Positions 26,432 through 34,998 of a stretch of DNA of 64,000 nt are shown piece after piece (position 1 is the stretch's first letter; every line of letters starts with the position of its first letter). A model generated the notes under the pieces. It searched no databases. It was given only the letters and a program-made list of their open reading frames with translations, and was not told where the DNA came from. This DNA comes from Clostridium amylolyticum (GTDB lineage Bacteria > Bacillota > Clostridia > Clostridiales > Clostridiaceae): contig NZ_FQZO01000006.1 of assembly GCF_900142075.1 (NCBI RefSeq), forward strand, positions 124,001-188,000, read 5' to 3'. The translations under genes were made by a program, and so were the position numbers.

Positions 26432-27441
26432 TATGCATTACCTCCTTGTGCATCTGCATTAATCTTAGGTGCTAAGCCATGATTCAACCAGCAGGCAGCA
26501 TTATGCTCATTATTTATCTCGAACATGGGTGGCTTACTATTCATACATATTTTCATCGCATAATCACACCTATCAGTAAAAGGACATCCTACAGGTGGTT
26601 TCAATAAATCTGGAGGCTGACCATCAATTGGATTTAATCTCTCTTTTGCTATATTTTTAGGGTTTGGAACACTCTTTAATAATCCCCAAGTATATGGGTG
26701 TTTAGGATTGTAAAATATATCTCTGGTAGTTCCTGATTCTACAATCATTCCACCATACATTACATTTATTCTAGAACACATATCTGCCACTACACCTAAG
26801 TCATGTGTGATAAGTATTATAGAAGTATTGAGTTTATCTTTTAAATCCTTCATTAATTCTAATATTTGCGCTTGAATAGTAACATCTAAAGCAGTAGTTG
26901 GCTCATCAGCTATTATCAGTTTAGGATTGCAAACAATAGCCATAGCTATCATTGCTCTTTGTCTCATTCCTCCTGAAAACTCATGAGGATATTGCTTCAT
27001 TCTTTTTTCTGCACTAGGAATCCCTACCAGTTGTAGCATTTTTACCGCAGTGTCAAAAGCATCCTTTTTACTCATATTTTTATGCTTCATCAGCGGTTCT
27101 ATAAGCTGATTTCCAATAGTATAAACTGGGTTTAATGATGTCATAGGATCTTGAAATATCATCCCAATATCATTTCCTCTTATTTTTTGCATTTGCTTTT
27201 CACTTAGTTTTGTCAGATCAGAGCCTTCAAAAATAATTTGTCCGTCTAATATTTTTCCATTTTCTTCAAGTAAACGCATCATAGACATCATAGTTATACT
27301 TTTACCAGAACCAGATTCCCCTACTATTCCTAAAGCTTCACCTCTTTTTAAATATAAAGAGACTCCTCTTACAGCTTGAACTTCTCCTACATGAGTAAAA
27401 AAAGATGTTTTAAGATTATTTATACTTAATAATGTATCCAT
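26431..27441 (-). CDS. oppD: Oligopeptide ABC transporter ATP-binding protein OppD
   Basis: The 336-residue ATPase has Walker A GESGSGKS near residue 41, signature SGGMRQRAMIAMAI near 159 and Walker B LIIADEPTTALD near 180. The C-terminal segment CPFTDRCDYAMKIC is the cysteine cluster of the OppD/DppD family. It shares a stop/start overlap with oppF and follows oppC by 15 bases. Confidence 0.95.
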   Translation of the reverse strand: MDTLLSINNLKTSFFTHVGEVQAVRGVSLYLKRGEALGIVGESGSGKSITMMSMMRLLEENGKILDGQIIFEGSDLTKLSEKQMQKIRGNDIGMIFQDPMTSLNPVYTIGNQLIEPLMKHKNMSKKDAFDTAVKMLQLVGIPSAEKRMKQYPHEFSGGMRQRAMIAMAIVCNPKLIIADEPTTALDVTIQAQILELMKDLKDKLNTSIILITHDLGVVADMCSRINVMYGGMIVESGTTRDIFYNPKHPYTWGLLKSVPNPKNIAKERLNPIDGQPPDLLKPPVGCPFTDRCDYAMKICMNSKPPMFEINNEHNAACWLNHGLAPKINADAQGGNA

Positions 27442-27456
27442 ATATATTTCCCCCTT

Positions 27457-28371
27457 CTATCTCCTCATTCTAGGATCTAAAGAATCTCTTAACCCATCAC
27501 CTAATAGATTGAAGGCTAAAATAGTTAAACAAATTGCCAAAGAAGGAAATAATAGCTGATAAGGATATACATATAATCCCTGCATAGCATCACTGGCTAA
27601 AGTTCCCCAGGAAGCTTTTGGTGCTGAAAGCCCTAAACCTATAAAGCTTAAGAATGATTCAGTAAATATTGCTTGAGGTATTAATAAGGTTAATGTTACT
27701 ATTATAGGCCCTATGCAGTTAGGTATAAGGTGCCTTAATAGTATTCTTCTGTTGGAGGCTCCAAGTACTTTAGCTGCCAAAACAAATTCTTGACTTTTTA
27801 ATTGAAGCACTTCCCCTCTAACAATTCTGGCCATGGATAGCCAATAGGAAATAGCTAAGGCTATAATTATGCTAGACAATCCGGCTCCTAAAATAGACAT
27901 TATTATGATTACATATATCATCATAGGAATAGAATAAAGGATATCAACTATTCTCATCATTATATTATCTGCCGCACCTCCTACATATCCAGAAATGCCG
28001 CCATACAAAATACCAATAATAAAATTTAAAATTGAAGCTACAAATGCTATAATAAGTGAATATCTAGCACCAAACATTACCCTAACAAACATATCTCTTC
28101 CCAATTGATCTGTTCCAAACCAATGCTTTGAGCTTGGCCATTGATTTGATGCTACGAGGTCATTAGTAGCATAATCGTATTTAGAAAAAGCTGGAATTGC
28201 TATTGCTAATAAAGTTATTATTACAATAAAAATTAAAGAAATAATAGCTAGTTTATTCTTCTTTAATCTCCTCCAAGCATCTTGCCAATAGCTTATACTT
28301 GGCCTTACTATTTCATTTCGATTTTTTTCTTCTGCAGGCAGAAATTCAAACATATTACTATTAATATCCAT
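27457..28371 (-). CDS. oppC: Oligopeptide ABC transporter permease OppC
   Basis: The 304-residue permease has an N-terminal cytosolic stretch, a first membrane helix near 40-62 (LAIISLIFIVIITLLAIAI) and a BPD-transport module. The EAA loop reads EFVLAAKVLGASNRRILLRH near 188. It forms the channel with OppB. It is second in the operon, 11 bases after oppB. Confidence 0.95.
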   Translation of the reverse strand: MDINSNMFEFLPAEEKNRNEIVRPSISYWQDAWRRLKKNKLAIISLIFIVIITLLAIAIPAFSKYDYATNDLVASNQWPSSKHWFGTDQLGRDMFVRVMFGARYSLIIAFVASILNFIIGILYGGISGYVGGAADNIMMRIVDILYSIPMMIYVIIIMSILGAGLSSIIIALAISYWLSMARIVRGEVLQLKSQEFVLAAKVLGASNRRILLRHLIPNCIGPIIVTLTLLIPQAIFTESFLSFIGLGLSAPKASWGTLASDAMQGLYVYPYQLLFPSLAICLTILAFNLLGDGLRDSLDPRMRR

Positions 28372-28382
28372 TTAATCCCCCC

Positions 28383-29312
28383 CTAAGCTTCAGTACTCTC
28401 TAGTTTTATTCTAGGATCTATTACTACATACAAAATATCTACCACAAAGTTACATAATATTAAAAACGTACTGTAAAATATAGTAACACCTAACAGTGTA
28501 GTATAATCTCTATTATTTACAGAGGTAACAAATTCTCTACCTAATCCAGGGATGGCAAATATTTTTTCTACTACAAAACTTCCAGTAAGTACTCCAGCTA
28601 TAAGAGGTCCAAGATATGTCACTATAGGAATTAAAGAGTTCCTTAAAGCATGTTTAAATATAACAGTTTTTCTGCTTAACCCTTTAGCCTTAGCAGTTCT
28701 TATATAATCTTGTCTTAAAACATCCAAAAGCCTTGATCTTGTAAGTCTAGTGATAAAAGCCAAGGAATATCCCGCCAATGCTATAGATGGCATTATATAA
28801 TATCTCCAATCTTTAAAACCTGTAGCAGGAAGTAATTTAGCTTTAACTGCAAAAACATAAATAAGCAGAGAAGCTATAACAAAGCTAGGCACCGTAACAC
28901 CTATGGTAGCTAAAAGCATACATAGAGAGTCTGGCCACTTTCCTTGTTTTAAAGCAGATATAATACCTAACAGTATTCCTACTACTAAAGATAAGGTTAC
29001 AGCTACCACCCCAAGCTTAGCTGATGCCGGAAAAGAGTAGCTAATTACCCAATCAACAGTTCTACCTTCATATTTCATAGAAGGACCTAATTCTCCCTTT
29101 GTAAGGTTAACCAAATAAATCTTATATTGTTCTAGAATAGGCTTGTCTAATCCAAATTTTGCCTCTAAGTTAGCTTTTATAGCTGGCGGAAGAGTTTTCT
29201 CACCATCAAAAGGTCCCCCAGGCATAAAACGCATTAAAAAGAAAGTAAGCGTAATTACAATCCAAATGGTAACCACACTAGCAAAGAGTCTTTTTATTAC
29301 ATACTTAATCAT
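28383..29312 (-). CDS. oppB: Oligopeptide ABC transporter permease OppB
   Basis: The 309-residue permease starts MIKYVIKRLFASVVTIW, typical of OppB/DppB. It has six membrane helices, with the EAA loop DYIRTAKAKGLSRKTVIFKH near 205. It is first of oppBCDFA. The leader of about 110 bases contains a CodY-like site. The ribosome site is GGGGGG. Confidence 0.95.
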   Translation of the reverse strand: MIKYVIKRLFASVVTIWIVITLTFFLMRFMPGGPFDGEKTLPPAIKANLEAKFGLDKPILEQYKIYLVNLTKGELGPSMKYEGRTVDWVISYSFPASAKLGVVAVTLSLVVGILLGIISALKQGKWPDSLCMLLATIGVTVPSFVIASLLIYVFAVKAKLLPATGFKDWRYYIMPSIALAGYSLAFITRLTRSRLLDVLRQDYIRTAKAKGLSRKTVIFKHALRNSLIPIVTYLGPLIAGVLTGSFVVEKIFAIPGLGREFVTSVNNRDYTTLLGVTIFYSTFLILCNFVVDILYVVIDPRIKLESTEA

Positions 29313-29417
29313 ACGATCCCCCCAAATTTTTAATTTAGCCCCCTAATTAATAAATCTGTAAATAAAAGTAATAAATTTATATCTAATTCTATTACAAATA
29401 ACATTCCCACACAATAC

Positions 29418-29432
29418 AATTTTCAAAAAAAT
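29418..29432 (-). promoter_or_regulatory. Possible CodY box at the opp promoter
   Basis: On the minus strand ATTTTTTTGAAAATT matches the CodY consensus AATTTTCWGAAAATT at 13 of 15 positions. It lies five bases downstream of the predicted -10 box, so bound CodY could block transcription. Peptide transporters are classic CodY targets in Firmicutes. Confidence 0.45.
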
Positions 29433-29437
29433 GCAAT

Positions 29438-29467
29438 ATTATCATTGTTAACTATCAATTTTTGCAA
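29438..29467 (-). promoter_or_regulatory. Predicted promoter of oppBCDFA
   Basis: On the minus strand TTGCAA (29462-29467) and GATAAT (29438-29443) are 18 bases apart. The 304-base gap between oppB and patA holds this promoter, the CodY-like site and the patA terminator; I see no gene in it. Confidence 0.5.
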
Positions 29468-29558
29468 AACAATTATTTTTTATTATTATAGTATATGCTA
29501 AATTACCATATGAATATTTCTTAAATAGTTAACAAATAAGAAATATTTTTTACTCTGT

Positions 29559-29600
29559 AAAAAAAGTAAAAAACTGTCTGAATAAATATACAGACAGTTT
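29559..29600 (-). terminator. Terminator after patA
   Basis: AAACTGTCTG and CAGACAGTTT (29571-29600) form a 10-bp stem. On the minus strand it is followed by TTTACTTTTTTT. Confidence 0.85.
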
Positions 29601-29616
29601 TTGTAAATTACTAAAG

Positions 29617-30750
29617 TTATACCATATTAACCCATGTTTCTATTCTATTTAATGCTTCTTCTAATTCACCAAAAGAATAACTATACGAAATTCTTATAAA
29701 TCCCTCCCCATATTTTCCAAATGCACTTCCAGGAACACAGGCAACTTTTCCCTGATATAATAAGGATTCACAGAATTTTTCACTGTTCGTATTAAACTTT
29801 TCTATGGAAGGGAAAATATAAAATGCTCCTTGAGGCAAGTTACAATTGAATCCTATACCCTTTAATCTTTCATATGTATAATCTCTTCTCTTCATAAATT
29901 CCTCTTTCATATGAAGAACTTCCTGCATGGAGGTTCTCAAACCCTCTAACGCCCCATATTGAGCCACTGAATTAGCACAAGATACATTATATTGATGAAC
30001 TTTCATAATCTCATCAAGTAAATTCTTAGAAGCGCACACATATCCAATCCTTAATCCAGTCATGGAGAACATTTTTGAAAAACCACTTACATAAACAACT
30101 TTTTCTTTTATATCTTTAAATGCTGCAATAGAATGATATTTTTCATAGCATAAAGCTGCATATATCTCGTCAGTAATAACCATTATATTATTTTGTAAAA
30201 TAACTTTATGAAGTTCTTCTAACTGCTCTTTTGTTATTATTCCTCCTGTAGGATTTGATGGAAAAGAAAGAACTAAATAATTATTTTTTTCGGTGTGAAT
30301 TAAATCTTTAATACTGTCTACATTAAATGTAAAGTCAGAGTTTAAAGGATATTCCTTTATTTCAGCCCCTAAAAGAGCTCCTATACTCTTATAAGCCGGA
30401 TATCCAGGACTGGGTATTAGAAGATTATCTCCTTGATTAATCAGTGCAGTTAGGGTGGAGTACAAGGCTTCGCTCCCCCCTGCTGTAATACATACCTCCT
30501 CTGGATTATAATCTATCTCCATGGAGGATAAATAATGACATATCTCTTTTCTTAGTTCATATATTCCTGCATTAGGTGTATATGTGGTTTTATCCATGTT
30601 AATGGCATTAATCATAGCTTCCTTAATTTTTATAGGCATTGGAAAATCTGGTTGTCCTAAGGTTAATGAAATAGCCTCTGGTACTTCTATAACCTTATTA
30701 AAAAACTTCCTTATACCAGATATTTCTATGTTCTGTACATATTTATTCAT
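29617..30750 (-). CDS. patA: PLP-dependent aminotransferase, probable N-acetyl-LL-diaminopimelate aminotransferase
   Basis: The 377-residue class I/II aminotransferase has the PLP lysine in VSGFSKMFSMTGLRIGY near residue 235. Shared features with B. subtilis PatA are EISGIRKF near the start, SLTLGQPDFPMP near 28 and KVHQYNVSCANS near 262. PatA acts in the acetylase branch of DAP synthesis, moving an amino group onto N-acetyl-2-amino-6-oxopimelate. dapH, the preceding step, is divergent with a 124-base gap, which supports this call. A general aromatic/aspartate aminotransferase is the alternative. Confidence 0.78.
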   Translation of the reverse strand: MNKYVQNIEISGIRKFFNKVIEVPEAISLTLGQPDFPMPIKIKEAMINAINMDKTTYTPNAGIYELRKEICHYLSSMEIDYNPEEVCITAGGSEALYSTLTALINQGDNLLIPSPGYPAYKSIGALLGAEIKEYPLNSDFTFNVDSIKDLIHTEKNNYLVLSFPSNPTGGIITKEQLEELHKVILQNNIMVITDEIYAALCYEKYHSIAAFKDIKEKVVYVSGFSKMFSMTGLRIGYVCASKNLLDEIMKVHQYNVSCANSVAQYGALEGLRTSMQEVLHMKEEFMKRRDYTYERLKGIGFNCNLPQGAFYIFPSIEKFNTNSEKFCESLLYQGKVACVPGSAFGKYGEGFIRISYSYSFGELEEALNRIETWVNMV

Positions 30751-30874
30751 ATAAATTACCTCCTGTTAATTATATTATAATTGTCTTACCCCTTTTAATA
30801 AATGCGTTTATTTATTATAATAATTATTAACGTTACTTTTCAAGTATTAACTAAACATTAGGAGTGATGATGTA

Positions 30875-31585
30875 ATGAGTTACAATTTTACAGATCCTTA
30901 TGAAATTGCTAGATTTATAAAGGAATCTAAGAAATCTACACCGGTAAAGGTATATGTTAATGGAGCTCTTTCCAATTGTGATATGGGGACATTAGAATGG
31001 TTTGGAAATGATAATTTTTACATACTTTTTGGTGAAAGCGATGAAATAAGAAAATTTATTTTAGATAATAAAGAAAAAATTCATCATTTTAGAATTGAAA
31101 ATGATAGAAGAAATTCTGCTATTCCATTAATGGATTTAACAGGAATAGATGCTAGAATAGAACCTGGCGCTATTATTCGTGATAAGGTTACTATTGGTAA
31201 AAATGCTGTAATAATGATGGGTGCAGTGATTAATATCGGTGCCGAAATCGGAGAAGGAACCATGATAGATATGAATGCTGTAGTGGGTGCTAGAGCTAAT
31301 ATCGGAAACAGAGTTCATATAGGAGCCGGAGCGGTGGTGGCAGGAGTTTTAGAACCACCTAGCAAAAATCCATGTATTATAGAAGATGATGTCTTAGTTG
31401 GAGCCAACGCAGTAATCCTTGAAGGGGTTCACATAGGAAGAGGTTCTGTAGTAGCTGCTGGTTCCGTGGTAGTGGAAGACATTCCAGAATCTGTAGTAGT
31501 GGCTGGTACCCCAGCTAAGATCATCAAATCCGTAGATGACAAAACCAAAGATAAAACCAAATTACTAGATGATCTAAGAAAATAA
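30875..31585 (+). CDS. dapH: 2,3,4,5-tetrahydropyridine-2,6-dicarboxylate N-acetyltransferase
   Basis: The 236-residue protein has the DapH N-terminal domain (residues 1-85, NFTDPYEIARFIKESKKSTP) and a left-handed beta-helix of hexapeptide repeats (about 90-210). Examples are IGKNAVIMMGAVINIGAEIG and VGARANIGNRVHIGAGAVVA. It acetylates tetrahydrodipicolinate, the entry to the acetylase route to meso-DAP. With asd-dapA-dapB nearby and patA divergent, most of the pathway is clustered within 11 kb. Confidence 0.94.
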   Translation: MSYNFTDPYEIARFIKESKKSTPVKVYVNGALSNCDMGTLEWFGNDNFYILFGESDEIRKFILDNKEKIHHFRIENDRRNSAIPLMDLTGIDARIEPGAIIRDKVTIGKNAVIMMGAVINIGAEIGEGTMIDMNAVVGARANIGNRVHIGAGAVVAGVLEPPSKNPCIIEDDVLVGANAVILEGVHIGRGSVVAAGSVVVEDIPESVVVAGTPAKIIKSVDDKTKDKTKLLDDLRK

Positions 31586-31628
31586 TCATTTAATAAATTA
31601 AAAGGCGCTCCCCAAAAAGCACCTTTCA

Positions 31629-31671
31629 CACCTTGTTAAAAAACACCCTGTTTTTTAACAAGGTGTTTTTT
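31629..31671 (+). terminator. Terminator after dapH
   Basis: CACCTTGTTAAAAAAC pairs with GTTTTTTAACAAGGTG (16 bp) around a 4-base loop, followed by TTTTTTCTT. Confidence 0.92.
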
Positions 31672-31675
31672 CTTA

Positions 31676-31742
31676 AATCTTTTTTACATTTAAAGAAACT
31701 CCGCCAGGAGTTTCCTCCTCCATTCTAAATTCTAAATTTTAA
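31676..31742. repeat. Stop-codon-linked palindromic repeat, copy 1 (short)
   Basis: It contains the hairpin GAAACTCCGCCAGGAGTTTC and the AT-rich terminal motif ATTCTAAATTCTAAATTTT. The motif runs directly into the ssb stop codon at 31743-31745. It shares both elements with the copies at 56.9 and 62.2 kb but lacks their long internal hairpins. Confidence 0.6.
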
Positions 31743-32399
31743 TTAAACCACACCAATTTCTTCATCTATTATTGTGTTATCTTTATTAACTCTTTCCATC
31801 TTTGATATAGATACCTCATAGGCAACCTTTCTAATCACTTCTGTATCAGACACCTTCTTTTGATACTCCCTACTCTGTAACCTTCCCCAAACTCTAATGT
31901 TATCCCCAACACTTAAAGTTTGACAAAATCTTGAATTTCTTCCCCAAGCTATTGTAGGTATATAATCCGATTTGTTATATGCTCTATTCACCGCTAATAA
32001 GACATCAGAAATTTCTCTTCCAAAAGGTGTAGTCCTGTAAACAGGTTCTTTACATATATATCCGTCTAAAAATATTTCATTAGGGTTCTTACTCTTTTCT
32101 AAACATGGCTCTATATTTCTAGCAAATACAGTAAGTATAAGTTTATTAGCGCCATCTACAAATTTGTTATAAGACCTTAATTGACCCTCTACGATGATAT
32201 CATTACCAATGGTCAAATCCACATCAGTGATAATTCTTTCAGATACGGTAATGTTTAGCATATCTTTAGTATCACTTAATCTCATGACCTCCATATCAAA
32301 AGTATAAAAGCCCTCCCCATACATTTCGTGACTAAATGATAATTTAGAAACAACAGTTCCTTCTAGATAGATCTTATTGTTTAACATCAAATTGTCCAT
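31743..32399 (-). CDS. Single-stranded DNA-binding protein with two OB folds
   Basis: The 218-residue protein appears to hold two SSB-like OB folds. The first (about 5-100) begins NKIYLEGTVVSKLSFSHE. The second (about 105-200) begins NEIFLDGYICKEPVYRTTPF and holds DVLLAVNRAYNKSDYIPTIA, the usual SSB strand pattern. There is no acidic C-terminal DDDIPF-type tail, so it is unlikely to be the replicative SSB. It may act in recombination, competence or a specialised setting. It has its own promoter about 110 bases upstream and a repeat at its stop codon. Confidence 0.75.
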   Translation of the reverse strand: MDNLMLNNKIYLEGTVVSKLSFSHEMYGEGFYTFDMEVMRLSDTKDMLNITVSERIITDVDLTIGNDIIVEGQLRSYNKFVDGANKLILTVFARNIEPCLEKSKNPNEIFLDGYICKEPVYRTTPFGREISDVLLAVNRAYNKSDYIPTIAWGRNSRFCQTLSVGDNIRVWGRLQSREYQKKVSDTEVIRKVAYEVSISKMERVNKDNTIIDEEIGVV

Positions 32400-32506
32400 C
32401 TTAACCCCTCTCTCCCTTGGTTTTTTAATCTTTAAAATAAAATATGTTAGTTAATTTGAAAATATAACCATACTTTGAAAAAACAAATATAATATCTGTT
32501 GTTTCC

Positions 32507-32536
32507 ATTATAATACATTTAATCTATAGATTTCAA
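32507..32536 (-). promoter_or_regulatory. Predicted promoter of the double-OB SSB gene
   Basis: On the minus strand TTGAAA (32531-32536) and a perfect TATAAT (32507-32512) have an 18-base spacer. Confidence 0.65.
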
Positions 32537-32541
32537 TAGGA

Positions 32542-33303
32542 TTAATTTTTATGTTGTTTTCCATTAATATCTATATAATAATCATCTTTATATATAAGCT
32601 CTGAAATAACAACAAACTCATAGCCCTTATCCTTTAAATTATCGATGATCTTTTCTAAATTCTTAGGTGTATACTTGGCATCATTGTGAAATAGTATTAT
32701 AGAGCCTGGACTTGCTTTCTTCATTACTCTCTCATATTCTATTGCTTCTCCCTGTTCTCTCCAGTCAATAGAATCCACATCCCATTGAATGCAAAAATGT
32801 TTAGTAGACTCTACGGTTTCTATAACATTATCATTATAAGCTCCACTAGGGCATCTAAATAAATCTGTTGTAATTCCCGTATGCTTTTTTATAATAGAAT
32901 CCGTTACTTCAATTTCTTTAATCATTCTATCCTTAGTAATTTTAGTCATATCAGGATGCATATTGCTATGATTTCCAATTTCATGCCCTTCATCATAAAT
33001 TCTTTTTAGTTTAGCTGCATTTTCCTCATTATACTCTATCCATCCACCCATTACAAAAAAAGTAGCCTTAACATTTTTATTTTTTAAAATATCTAGAATT
33101 TCATATAAATGATCTTTCTCCGCCCAATTCACATCGAAAGTTATAGCAATATCTTGCTTTTTAGTTTCTACTGAGTAAATTGGGAGTTTCTTATTAGTAG
33201 CAAAGGTTTTAATATCTAATTTTGATAGTAATATTGATGATAAACCTGTTAAAAACAGCAGTAAAAGTGAAAATATAACTTTATGATAAAGTTTTTTATT
33301 CAT
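32542..33303 (-). CDS. PdaB-like polysaccharide deacetylase (sporulation type)
   Basis: The mature-length call is 253 residues from the ATG at 33303, which has an AGAGGA site. An open frame reaching 33477 would cross a hairpin and the next gene, so I reject it. Residues 8-30 form a membrane anchor. The NodB domain follows: ITFDVNWAEKDHLYEILDIL, ATFFVMGGW, the metal-binding HSNMHPDM, then RCPSGAYND and IILFHND. The FDVNW form in place of FDDGP is as in PdaB, needed for late spore cortex maintenance in Bacillus. A role on spore peptidoglycan is inference. Confidence 0.8.
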   Translation of the reverse strand: MNKKLYHKVIFSLLLLFLTGLSSILLSKLDIKTFATNKKLPIYSVETKKQDIAITFDVNWAEKDHLYEILDILKNKNVKATFFVMGGWIEYNEENAAKLKRIYDEGHEIGNHSNMHPDMTKITKDRMIKEIEVTDSIIKKHTGITTDLFRCPSGAYNDNVIETVESTKHFCIQWDVDSIDWREQGEAIEYERVMKKASPGSIILFHNDAKYTPKNLEKIIDNLKDKGYEFVVISELIYKDDYYIDINGKQHKN

Positions 33304-33370
33304 ACAAAATCCTCTTTTCTTTATAATCCTCATAATGATATATATTCTTTTACAATAAACAATAATACAA

Positions 33371-33393
33371 AAAAGCACCCTTAAAGTGCTTTT
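33371..33393. other. Hairpin in the divergent pdaB-like/DUF4364 intergenic region
   Basis: AAAAGCAC and GTGCTTTT flank a 7-base loop with T runs on both strands. No gene ends here, so it is a possible attenuator or a relic rather than a normal terminator. Confidence 0.4.
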
Positions 33394-33442
33394 TATGATA
33401 TAATAATAAATATACTCTTGCCTTAATGGAGGGTGGATACTC

Positions 33443-33967
33443 ATGTATGAGAATACTATAGAATTAGCAGAAAACAAATTAATACTACTTTATATAATAA
33501 AAAAGATTAAATATCCCATCTCTAATACTCAACTTACAGAGATAGTATTAGAAAATAATTTAATGAATTATTTTATTTTACAGCAATATATAACGGAACT
33601 TATATCTTCAGAGTTCTTAATTACCAACGATGGGGACGTTAAGAAAAACATTGCTATTTCTCCAAAAGGAAACAAGGTTTTAGAATTATTTAATCAAAGG
33701 ATATCCCCATTTAAGATTCAAGTTATAGATGAATATATTAATAATAAACTAGAAAAAATCAAAAAAGAACAAAGCATTACCTCAGACTATACTATAACTG
33801 AAAGCAATAATTTTATAGTAAATTTAAAAGCTACAGAAGATAATTACATTATTATTGATTTAAAAATCTCTGTGGCATCAAAAAAACAGGCTCAAGAACT
33901 ATGCAAAAAGTGGCAAGACAATTCATCAGAAATATATAATAAGATAATTAAGTCCCTTATAGAATAA
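33443..33967 (+). CDS. DUF4364-family protein (winged-helix-like)
   Basis: The 174-residue protein matches the DUF4364 family common in clostridia. The first 90 residues look like a winged helix (KLILLYIIKKIKYPISNTQL, then QQYITELISSEFLI). The rest is a mixed alpha/beta domain ending LCKKWQDNSSEIYNKIIKSL. It may be a transcription regulator, but no target is known to me. GGAGG lies nine bases before the ATG. It is divergent from the pdaB-like gene and convergent with the propeller gene, two bases apart. Confidence 0.8.
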   Translation: MYENTIELAENKLILLYIIKKIKYPISNTQLTEIVLENNLMNYFILQQYITELISSEFLITNDGDVKKNIAISPKGNKVLELFNQRISPFKIQVIDEYINNKLEKIKKEQSITSDYTITESNNFIVNLKATEDNYIIIDLKISVASKKQAQELCKKWQDNSSEIYNKIIKSLIE

Positions 33968-33969
33968 AG

Positions 33970-34848
33970 CTAATTTATAATCATACCGTTGGGTTCTTTA
34001 CCTACAGGTATGATTTTTATTTCTTTACTGCTAAGTTTATAATTAATAAGTAGATTGTTATAATTATCCCCAATGAATAAATCATAGTTATTTTTCACAA
34101 TTCCCCTAGGCATTCCACCTATGAATATTTTATATAACTCCTTCATAGAGTTATAATTTACTATGCTTATACTTCCATCGTTAAAATTGGTGATATAGCT
34201 ATACCCATACTGGTCACAGCATATATCCACAGGAGACCTTCCCACCATTACTTCCCCTACTACAGTTAAGCTTTCTAAATCTAACAGCTTTATGCCGCCA
34301 GGTTTATCAGCCCCCATATTGCTTGAACATATTAATATTCCTTTTCCCTCAGGGGTGAATATGGATTTAGTAGGATAATGACCAACTTTTATATTTCCTA
34401 TTACTTCATTGGATATACAATCTAACAATATTATATTTTCACTTAGCATATTAGTTATCACAGCTAAAGCCAATTCTTCACAAATTTCTATACTATGAGG
34501 ATAGATACCAGTAGGTATATATTCCATGACTCTATTATTTATTAAGTCGAAAGTTATTAATGAATTTGTTTCACCACATATTATATAAGCAGTATCCTTA
34601 TATACCCTTACATCGTTTAAATGCACTCCAATAAAAAAATCTTCAGTATCATTATGCATTATATCAATCTTTGTTATGGAATTGCTATAATTATTTGCTA
34701 CTATCAAATTATCATTATAGGAACAAATGCCATGAGGCCCTATTCTATTTGCATACTTTGTCAGATTGATTTTTCTTTCTTTTAAAGTTATAATATCCAC
34801 TTCTGAAATATAATCCGAGGCTGTATTACATACATAAAGCTTACTCAT
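33970..34848 (-). CDS. YncE-like beta-propeller protein
   Basis: The 292-residue protein is built of about six to seven repeats, each with a pattern like YPHSIEICEELALAVITN, SPVDICCDQYGYSYITNFND and MPRGIVKNNYDLFIGDNYNN. This is typical of YVTN/YncE beta-propellers. There is no signal peptide, so it is probably cytoplasmic or in the mother cell or spore. I chose the ATG at 34848, which has AGAAGG before it, over a TTG at 34884. The function is unknown; homologues are annotated only as propeller proteins. Confidence 0.7.
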   Translation of the reverse strand: MSKLYVCNTASDYISEVDIITLKERKINLTKYANRIGPHGICSYNDNLIVANNYSNSITKIDIMHNDTEDFFIGVHLNDVRVYKDTAYIICGETNSLITFDLINNRVMEYIPTGIYPHSIEICEELALAVITNMLSENIILLDCISNEVIGNIKVGHYPTKSIFTPEGKGILICSSNMGADKPGGIKLLDLESLTVVGEVMVGRSPVDICCDQYGYSYITNFNDGSISIVNYNSMKELYKIFIGGMPRGIVKNNYDLFIGDNYNNLLINYKLSSKEIKIIPVGKEPNGMIIN

Positions 34849-34998
34849 ATTTACCTTCTTATATAGAAGTTTCACCCCCTGCAATAGTACTTGTATTTAT
34901 AATATATGTTTAAAATTAATTAAGGACATTACTTTTTGTTAATTAACATAATTTATATTTTATAGTATAATAATCTTTGTGCAGTTAGGGGGTGCAAA

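Noticed and set aside
33304..33477. N-terminal extension of the pdaB-like gene to an ATG at 33477
   Set aside because: The extension crosses a hairpin and overlaps the start of the divergent DUF4364 gene. The ATG at 33303 has a good ribosome site and begins a normal membrane anchor.
34885..34960. Sigma-K/E -10 element (CATATATTA) before the propeller gene
   Set aside because: No acceptable -35 element lies at the right distance, so I do not call a sporulation promoter.
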